Shown one piece after another: positions 56,802 through 64,000 of a stretch of 64,000 nucleotides of DNA. Origin of the DNA: Platerodrilus igneus (lineage: Eukaryota; Arthropoda; Insecta; Coleoptera; Lycidae); contig JARFIW010001186.1 of NCBI GenBank assembly GCA_036346225.1, positions 1,375,501 through 1,439,500 on the forward strand. The letters are read 5' to 3'. The translations under genes were made by a program, and so were the position numbers. Below the pieces are notes generated by a model that was not told the DNA's origin, ran no database searches, and worked only from the letters and a program-made list of their open reading frames with translations. Position 1 is the first letter of the stretch, and every line of letters begins with the position of its first letter.

Positions 56802-57234
56802 TGCGCGCGTGCGTGCGTACGTGCGTGCGTGCGGCGTACGTGCGCGCGCGCGCGCGTGTGTGTAGATGTAAATGGACAGACTAAATTTTTGAAAAATGTC
56901 TTAATTTGGTATCTGTGTGTATTTTTGTATGTTGAAAAAGTATTTGAGAAATATTTTCTTCTGTACGGGTGCTGTAACTATTTTATGTATTGTTTATTAT
57001 TCTAATTGTTTTTGTATCGCATTCCTGTGAGTGCGTAGATGAGAATGGAAAGGCTGAATTTTTGATAATGACCTTGGCAACCAAAATATTATCCTTTTAT
57101 AATTTTTTAAGGTTACTTTTTTCTATGCGGAACAATATTTAGGCTGACAAGGGTGCATTTTTAAAAATTCAGCCTGTTCGTTCGTATCAGCACACATACG
57201 CACACAGGGATACGATATGTGTAACACCCATTCC
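56414..57234. repeat. duplicated palindromic (MITE-like) modules with a GT/GC core
   Basis: A module containing GTTATAATT-TTGTAT, then TTCCTGTGTGTG-GTAGATGA and GGACAGGCT-AATTTTTGA occurs in plus orientation at about 56414, 56735 and 57000, and in minus orientation ending at about 56638 and 57234. Thus 56414-56638 and 56996-57234 are each inverted-repeat units of about 230 bp, with a half unit between. TIRs start GTTATAATT. Confidence 0.65.
56757..56864. repeat. (GT)n then (GC/GT)n alternating purine-pyrimidine run
   Basis: GT dinucleotides to 56801, then GCGT/GCGC words to about 56864. The run is almost wholly alternating purine-pyrimidine. Confidence 0.95.
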
Positions 57235-58484
57235 TATAAAAATCTAGTTAAACATGGATAAACTTAGAAATTTAGGTCTTTGTCCATTTGTCGATTGCGT
57301 AATCATTGTGTAACTAACAAAGTTATGTAAACAGAAAAATATCAGATACAAAATGTTTTTTCAATAAGAGTTAAACGGTTTCTAGTCGATTATGTGTAGT
57401 AAAATTTATTAATATAGGGAATACAACGATGTGTATTGGAAAATGTAACTGTCTAAAGGTTAAGAGGAACACTTTTTAACAAAAGGATTAAGCGTGCGCG
57501 CCTATATTATTTAATACTGTAGTATTTGTTAATCTAAAAACGTCACTTCAATTGTTTAGGCGTGTGCTCTCTCATGCAGTGATACATAATTATCAATATG
57601 TCTATAGCACTATATTTAAGATAAGTGGAATTTAATCCCATTACGAAGTGTGTACAGACAAGCAGACTTAGATTTTCGCCTTCGGTTATTAATTATTTAA
57701 TTTTAGACAATATTTTACAATATTTTTTTTATTATTTAGACATCAAAGTTACCCTTTATTTTAACAGATCAGTGCAAAAATTAAGGCCTATAAGTCCTCG
57801 CTCTAAACCCTAGAATACAGATAATACTTAGATATTAAAACTAAAAGATACGTCTTTGTAACACAAACCGCTATGTAAATAACTCGATTTATGTTTATGT
57901 ATAATAGCAAGCGCGTCTTACGTTCTCTTTGCAGGACTATTATCTACTAAATTAAATCAAATAAAAAACATTGTTGCTTTATTTCTGGGATAACTAACCA
58001 GATTTATATTATACTATTAAAATATATAGGTTGCTGAAATTAATGAAATTATTTAGAGTGAAATCTGATAACTAGTAAAACACTGTCTCTTTTTCATAGA
58101 AAGACCTCCGGGAGTACCTCAGCGGTGGCAACTCAAAAAATCATAATCACATCACTGTTGATAATAGAACTGATTTGGTACTGTATGTACTGCACCCAAT
58201 GTTTTAGTACTAATTTGAGTTTTTTTGTACAAAACTGTTATCTGATATCTAATTATGAATTTCAAATTACACCTGTTGATTTTCGATTTCCTATTAATTC
58301 TGAATTTTGATTTTGAATTTCTAATTTAGGATTTTAACGATTTGTATTTAAATTATTTCGACCACCTTTAATTTCAAACTAAGAATTAACCCTTGAATAT
58401 TTCTCATGAATTTAAAATCTCTATCTGTATAAAAACATTTTTTTTATATATTACTATGTTATATGTATATTTATTTTGTTTTAG
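57235..58484. other. unrecognised AT-rich DNA
   Basis: Short frames (57625-57813, 58125-58310) show only AT-driven composition. The end (58440-58484) is T-rich and finishes TTTTGTTTTAG, like a splice acceptor. Confidence 0.35.
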
Positions 58485-59340
58485 ATGTCAAATGAATATC
58501 TTGAAAAAGAAATCGCAGCTGATTGTTTTGTGAAAGCGGAAAATGCCATAGGAATAAAACTTCCATTGATCTTTAAAGAATTTGTTGATTGCTAATGCTT
58601 TAATGATGGAGGGATTATAGCGAAATTTCGCAGCAAAATTTAAATGCGATAGAAAGTTTTGCAAAAGATGTTCTGCCTTCTATTATTGAGGAAAAGGATT
58701 TTCAAAAATAGTACGGTGTTTTTCATATAAATGTAAGCGCCTTTACGATAGTTAGTGGCCACAAAAAGATTTCGATATGGTTATCCAGTATTTTAAAAAA
58801 AAAGAGTTGGCACGCCTTCGACCAATCGTTTCTCTTGAAAAGACTACCGAAACATCTCAGACAACATCATATATCTTGAAGCCAATCGTTAATAACGTCG
58901 AAGCAATTAGATGTGCATTCCAATCCCACAGAAGAAACCAGATGCATAACGAACTCGATTCACAACTGGATAAACGAAAATTATGTACTGCAGTTCGATG
59001 GGTATATTGCATTAATAAAATAGATAATATAGACTTTAAGACAAAACTAGATGCACAAAGTGACAGTGTGCGAAATAAAATGCTTTAGCAATTTAAAATT
59101 GAAAATTTACAAAAAATCAAGATTAGCACATTTAAAACACAAGTGTATATACTTGAACTTCCACAGGCATTTGAAATTTCACTTAAATGCTCCTATTGCT
59201 GAAACACGTTCGAATATGAGCTTGAATTTGCATAAAAACAAGATTAGAAAAATATCAAACTATTTTAGTTTAATAAACCGTTAAGAAGAGGACTTTGATG
59301 ATGAGTATTCTACAGGCGACTTCAAATTCTTTAAACAGTA
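58485..59340 (+). pseudogene. broken exon-like coding sequence, unknown family
   Basis: ATG at 58485 directly follows TTTATTTTGTTTTAG. It opens MSNEYLEKEIAADCFVKAEN, then IKLPLIFKEFVDC and a stop. In other frames follow NLNAIESFAKDVLPSIIEEK, YGVFHINVSAFTIVSGHKK, then the long open piece at 58777-59085 (KKKELARLRPIVSLEK, VEAIRCAFQSHRRNQ), one at 59051-59281, and EEDFDDEYSTGDFKFFKQ near 59285-59340. The style resembles a family of short, repeated insect proteins whose first exon has a SAM-like start, but I cannot name it. At least four shifts or stops. Confidence 0.45.
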
Positions 59341-60161
59341 TTTGACGTTTAAAATGAGTACTGAACTACTGAGTTCTGTATTTGATTTCCATTGGGTTTT
59401 ATAGGATCTGTTTCTGCAACGTCAAACATCCAGAAGTTTCGTGTCAATTCTGGTTGCTACTCCTACGTTTGATTGGTTGAAAATATAGGCTCGTCCGCTT
59501 ACGTAGGATCTAGAATCTTTATGTTTATTCGTGAATTTTTTTTCAATTGGTTGGATTTGAGAGCATGATACAACATTCACAGAAGTGTGGCCATTCGAAT
59601 AGCTATGAACTATTCTTAGTTAATATCGTTTACCTCTGCGCGTTATCTCTACGACACTTAAAATTTATGGAGGTAATTAATTTCCTTTATCTTATATTGT
59701 GAATGATGTCAGGTACCTATTCTATTGATGAATATATTGAGTTCCATAATTCTTTGAAAACCTTTGTTTTCCTATAAACACGATGAATGAAATTTTTTGA
59801 AATAATTTGGTATTTACACGTTGAATACTTTGACAGCAAACCTATGCATGAAGAACTCTTTAAAAAAGTTTTTCTATGCGCGAAATATAATTATTCTTAT
59901 CTAAAAGCACGATTAGGTTACGCAGCAAGAATCAAACTTCTTCAATCACGGGTTTATTCATTTATAATACAGTTTACTAAGTATTTTAATAAGTACGTTA
60001 CTATGAAAATGAGTATTTACATAATTTGAGTTTCTTCTTAATTTTGTTCAGGTTAACAGCGTTGTATGTATATGTATTTGTATATATAGTAAAAATTTAA
60101 GTCACTTGCCAATAATACCTTTTTCTTTGTATTAATTTAAGACTCGTTAAACCTACTTTTC

Positions 60162-60166
<5 letters not shown>
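59341..60166. other. unrecognised DNA
   Basis: An 80-codon frame (59787-60026) is unassigned. Confidence 0.3.

Positions 60167-60210
<44 letters not shown>
60167..60210. repeat. (AT)n microsatellite
   Basis: 44 bp of AT, then ACATATATACATACATATA. Confidence 0.95.
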
Positions 60211-60217
<7 letters not shown>

Positions 60218-60286
60218 TACATACATATAATTATGAATCTGAGAAATTTCAGAATGTATTTTTTGTTGGTTTTCCAACTTTAATCA

Positions 60287-60392
60287 CAATTACTCTGCTG
60301 AAATGAACAAGCTAGAGTTATTTGATAAAGACGCGTTACGGTTCAACCTATACCGATTCTAAGAAACATAGGACTGCCATTTCAGCTGAGTA
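60287..60392. repeat. short inverted repeat
   Basis: AATTACTCTGCTGAAATG (60290) and CATTTCAGCTGAGTAATT (60379) are near-perfect reverse complements about 70 bp apart. Confidence 0.6.
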
Positions 60393-60394
60393 AT

Positions 60395-60398
<4 letters not shown>

Positions 60399-60434
<36 letters not shown>

Positions 60435-60488
60435 TAATATATATCAAGCATTCATTTGCATTCCAAATGTGGATTATTCTTCTGTATT

Positions 60489-60530
<42 letters not shown>
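60399..60530. repeat. unit A fragment sandwiched between two (TA)n runs
   Basis: TA runs at 60399-60428 and 60493-60530 enclose about 60 bp that match 4840-4900 of locus A (GCATTCATTTGCATTCCAAA, TGTGGATTATTCTTCT). Confidence 0.8.
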
Positions 60531-60533
<3 letters not shown>

Positions 60534-60605
60534 TGCATGTGTAAGTGTTAATTAAATATATGGGTAAAGTTTTTGATAGTCAATCAGGTGACCGATGTCA
60601 TAAGA

Positions 60606-60606
<1 letters not shown>

Positions 60607-60639
<33 letters not shown>

Positions 60640-60836
60640 TATATAATATATATAATATATAATATATATATAATATATATATAATATATATAATATATAA
60701 TATATATATAAATATATATAATATATATAATATATATAATATATATAATATATATAATATATATAATATATATAATATATATAATATATATAATATATAT
60801 ATATATATAATATATATAATATATATAATATATATA

Positions 60837-60886
<50 letters not shown>

Positions 60887-60890
60887 CATA
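60607..60890. repeat. TA-rich block with 9-bp higher-order repeat
   Basis: Pure TA at both edges; the centre is dominated by a 9-bp unit, TAATATATA. Long Ile-Tyr-Tyr frames here are artefacts of the repeat. Confidence 0.95.
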
Positions 60891-61023
60891 TTAGACAACT
60901 GCACAAGGCAAGTTGATAATACTAAAGTATTAGTTAATAAGATGAAATAATAACTTAGACTTTTATGCAAAGCCCAAATAATCAATTCAAGCCGATATAG
61001 TAATTGAAAGTTGGGAAACAAAA

Positions 61024-61096
61024 GGTCCTGGACAGGATTCGAGCATATATCTTAAGCTTTCGCGGTCCATGCGTTTTCTAATTACGCCACCGAGAC
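61024..61096 (-). tRNA. tRNA-like SINE head, locus B (minus copy)
   Basis: Cloverleaf-like: minus strand starts GTCTCGGTGGCG, D-arm GCGT/ACGC, T-arm region GCTCGAATCCTGTCC and closing acceptor. The anticodon arm pairs poorly and no normal anticodon can be read. Repeat head, not a working gene. Confidence 0.5.
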
Positions 61097-61416
61097 GGGT
61101 GACGACAATTGGAAAATTACACAAATCTAAATCGTGAACACAATTCATGTATCAATCTAACTTTCAATTACGTTTGTCATTTTGTCAATCATATTTCAGT
61201 GTCAAGTTTTTTTGACTTATGTCAGATATAGACAGGAAGCGACGCTCAAAATTACGGCTAATGCCAACTATTAAATATACATATTGGATAATTTCACAAA
61301 GCAAGTTGATTAGTACTAGAGTATTAGTTAATAAGATGAAATTATAACTTAGACTTTTATGTTAAGCCCAAATGATCATTTCAAATCGAGCTAATAATTG
61401 AAAGATGGAAAACGTA

Positions 61417-61472
61417 GGGTCCCGGACAGGATTCAAACCTGTATCTTATGTTTACATGGCCCATGTGTTTTT
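61417..61472 (-). tRNA. truncated tRNA-like head at the centre of locus B
   Basis: T-arm ACAGG-loop-CCTGT and acceptor 3' side CCGGGACC are clear on the minus strand; the 5' half is lost and replaced by a small palindrome (ACATGGGCCATGT). Confidence 0.5.
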
Positions 61473-61783
61473 CCATTTGCTAGCTCGATTTGAAATGATT
61501 ATTTGGGCTGTGCATAACAGTCTAAGTTATTGTTTCATCTTATTAACTAATACTTACTTTAGTATTAATCAACTTGCCTTGTGCAATTATGCAATATGTA
61601 TATTTAATAGTTGGCATCAGTCGTAATCTTGAGCGTCACTTCCTGTCTATATCTGATATAAGTCAAAAAACTTGACACTGTCAGATATGATTGACAAAAA
61701 TGTCAAACGCAATTGAAAGTTAGGTTGATATATGGGTTGTATACACGATTTAGATTTGTGTAATTTTCCAATTGTCGTCACCC

Positions 61784-61855
61784 GTCTCGGTGGCGTAATT
61801 AGAAAAACGCATGGACCACGAACGCTTAAGATACAAGTTCAAATCCTCCGGGACC
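61784..61855 (+). tRNA. tRNA-like SINE head, locus B (plus copy)
   Basis: Acceptor GTCTCGG (61784) pairs with CCGGGAC (to 61854) with one G-U pair; D-stem GCGT/ACGC; T-loop TTCAAAT. Anticodon stem is weak. A- and B-box-like elements present. Reads straight into the body at 61856. Confidence 0.55.
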
Positions 61856-61954
61856 ATACGTTTTCAATCTTTCAATTACTAGCTCGATTTGCAATGATCA
61901 TTTGGGCTTTGCTTAAAAGTCTAAGTTATTATTTCACCCTTTTAAATAATTTTT

Positions 61955-64000
61955 AAAACAAAGATGTATCTGGGCACTTTTAAAACTGGTTTACGGAAAT
62001 GTAGTCCTCCAACGTTGCATGAACATTTCTATTTACTTTTAAATTACTTAAATCCTTTTAGATGGCTCTAGTTTTCAACCCCACCCGAAGGTTTCAAATT
62101 TTATATATAAATTGTTATTTTATCTGCCACAACTTTTGATTTTAATTTTGTTTAATTGAACTTTATCTCAGGGTAAATTTTGCAAATGCTAGTTTAATAG
62201 AATCCAAGTTTTTGTGGGTACAAATTAAATAGGGATCTTATTATGTGTATGTAATATCTAACGCCCTCTATTCAAAATGCAACAACGCCTGTTCACTACT
62301 ATCGGTTTACAGACTTACAGTCCCTCCCCTTATCTACAACAACAATGTCTGGGTTTGCTGTTATTCTTATGTCAACAAACACTTATGTTTTAAAAATTAA
62401 ACCTTTTACAAGTTTTACTATATTTTGAAAGAAAAAATATACCTTGTAAATTATTCCGGATTGTTGAAACTTCTTCACAATGTGGTTGAATGTGCTGCGA
62501 ATTCGCGCTCATAGGGTAAAAATCTAATAAATCTTAACGTTAGTACCTAATAGATAATTTTCAAAATGCAAAACAAATTGGTTCTATAGAAATGATTAAA
62601 ATAATGAAATACCGAGCAATGGTTACTTAACTTGCCGAATCCTTTAATGCCGGATGCAAAATCCTGATTTCAGTTAAGTTCTTCGATTATGGTTACCAGT
62701 TATAAAATTTTTCTAGAATTGTTTCGGATGCTCATGGAATGCTGCTACAAATTATTCAGGATGCCTCTACTCGTTTGGGGCTCCTCTTCGAATTATCTTC
62801 ACTTCGATGAAAATGGTTATAATAAATCTTTATTAATTGACTGACCAAAGCTGCTCCTCTTCATTTATGCTTAGTTCTATAAACTTTCAGGTACTTTCAA
62901 CTTATTTTGTTAAATAAAACAGGAGTCCACAAGAAACACAACTTCTCGACTTTATTGAAACTTGGTAACTCGATAATAAATTTACATCCTAGATACATAC
63001 ACGATTTCCTTTTTATGCCTACTATTTATATAAAAAACATATTTCTTAAAAACTCAATCACAGACACTTTACATTACAGAAACCACAATATTTTGCCCTA
63101 AATTCATTTTCAAAATTTACATATAATTCATTTTTTATTGGTTAACCTGTTCATTATTAAATATCCTTTTATTTTACTATTAGCTTTCAACATCCTTATA
63201 TTTTGTTGGCACAGCCTTTCATAACAAGATTATGCTCTATAATGCACCTTTAACCACTCTACCAGGTCACATTATATAGGTTAGTGTAAAATATGTATAA
63301 TTTAATTTCTAAAGCTTAATGAAATATATAAATATTAAATTAGATATGTATCTCATGTAAACAAACGTTCATGCATATATGAATAAAATATATCTGGATA
63401 ATACTGGGTGGTTAAGTATATTTGAGCCCACTTTAACTGAGTATATCTCAAAAAGTGTTTGAGATATCATTGTCCAGTTTTGGCTGGACGCTTTTAAACC
63501 AATTAGTTTTTGTCATATGTTACTTTAGTGCTACCACTTCTTATTACCCCGGCAATTTTCTTTAGATATAAGGCAAATTTGTTATTCTATACGGACTGTC
63601 CTGTTTAGTTTTTGTTCTTTAAAGGTTTAATCTTTCTCTTTTCTAAAAAGGTAGTATTTATAAGACTTTTTCTATTTTGAATAGAAATTAGAGTGGTTCA
63701 AAGTAAATGTTACATTTCTTTAGAGTAAACTATTTATTTAAATTTCTACATCTAGTTACAAGTAATAGGTAATTTGCTAGTATTATCGTCACTATTTTAA
63801 AATGTTTTCTTTACGCGAAAAGAGAAAGGCGTGTTAATGTACGTTGAAAGTAAAACAGTTAGACATACTCCGAGGTTATAATAAGAATTCACAAAGCAAA
63901 AGTACGATAACGAGGTGGGATATACAATTTTGAAAAGTGATTCTTCGAAAAAAAACACTAATTTTCAATAATGACGGGGTTTTAAATAGAACCATTGACA
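61955..64000. other. 2 kb without recognised features
   Basis: AT-rich. A 64-codon frame at 62907-63098 has no recognisable character. TACTGGGTGGTTAAGTATAT near 63401 may be a transposon end, but no partner end is visible. Confidence 0.3.

Larger units (their letters stand above)
60891..61954. mobile_element. composite SINE-like locus B: inverted tRNA/body units next to (TA)n
   Basis: The left arm (about 60891-61404) is a diverged reverse complement of the right arm (about 61474-61954). Each arm holds body (with TTTGGGCTTTGCATAAAAGT), tRNA-like head and a spacer of about 180 bp (TGTATATTTAATAGTTGGCA, TTGACACTG, TTAGATTTGTGTAATTTTCC). The centre (61405-61473) holds a truncated tRNA-like head. 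This is the architecture of locus A, with the body core TCGATTTGAAATG conserved but a different head and spacer. Greater arm divergence implies an older event. Confidence 0.7.

Noticed and set aside
60584..61021. 145- and 102-codon Tyr-Ile-rich frames
   Set aside because: Translation of the TA-rich block; no initiation context or protein character beyond the repeat.

Overview
The window is AT-rich, intron-poor DNA from an animal, most likely an insect or other arthropod. The evidence is its mix of mobile elements: BEL/Pao and Ty3/gypsy LTR elements, a Penelope-like element, several mariner groups, many hAT-type MITEs and tRNA-derived SINE-like units, all set among (TA)n microsatellites. I find no convincing intact host gene, no rRNA, no CRISPR array and no bacterial-style operon. 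Species cannot be fixed from the sequence alone. The region reads as intergenic or heterochromatin-like DNA built from nested and decayed transposons.

Layout. 0-5.3 kb: a hAT transposase remnant, then a striking composite at 4.3-5.3 kb made of inverted and tandem tRNA-like/body units bounded by (TA)n. 5.47-7.57 kb: a nearly intact DD41D mariner-type transposon with 343-bp terminal inverted repeats and one frameshift. 8.45-9.25 kb: a hAT MITE with a clean 8-bp target duplication, filled by arrays of the self-complementary decamer GTATCGATAC. 10.7-12.1 kb: LINE fragments. 12.5-17.2 kb: a decayed BEL/Pao element on the plus strand. 17.2-24 kb: mostly unrecognised, with one MITE-like inverted repeat. 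22.2-26.8 kb: copies of a (TA)n-anchored, LTR-like repeat family, one carrying a 138-bp minisatellite. 27.5-27.9 kb: one hAT MITE nested in another, both with target duplications. 29.5-32.2 kb: the 3' part of an envelope-bearing gypsy element (errantivirus type) with its 3' LTR. 32.6-34.1 kb: an inverted-repeat transposon with palindromic subterminal arrays and a mariner C-terminal relic. 35.3-39.7 kb: a second BEL/Pao element, minus strand, with an internal integrase deletion. 41.0-41.7 kb: a classical mariner relic. 45.7-47.9 kb: a plus-strand copy of the 24.8-26.8 kb repeat family. 48.4-50.4 kb: a Penelope-like element on the minus strand with reverse transcriptase and GIY-YIG endonuclease. 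51.0-51.3 kb: an array of primer-binding-site-like repeats. 52.6-57.2 kb: SINE, mariner, hAT, Helitron-like and palindromic repeat fragments. 58.5-59.3 kb: a broken exon-like coding stretch. 60.2-62.0 kb: a very large TA-rich block followed by a second tRNA/body inverted-repeat composite. The final 2 kb is unrecognised.

The most interesting signals are: (1) two independent loci (4.3-5.3 and 60.9-62.0 kb) with the same architecture, tRNA-like head plus a shared body core plus a family-specific spacer, arranged as long inverted repeats ending in (TA)n, but with different tRNA heads and spacers; (2) a hAT MITE that is a dense array of TATCGATA, the known DREF-binding octamer; (3) a repeated junction in which (TA)n of about 40 bp is followed by TTGCTGTGA and by motifs complementary to a tRNA-Lys primer-binding site, arrayed in tandem at one locus.
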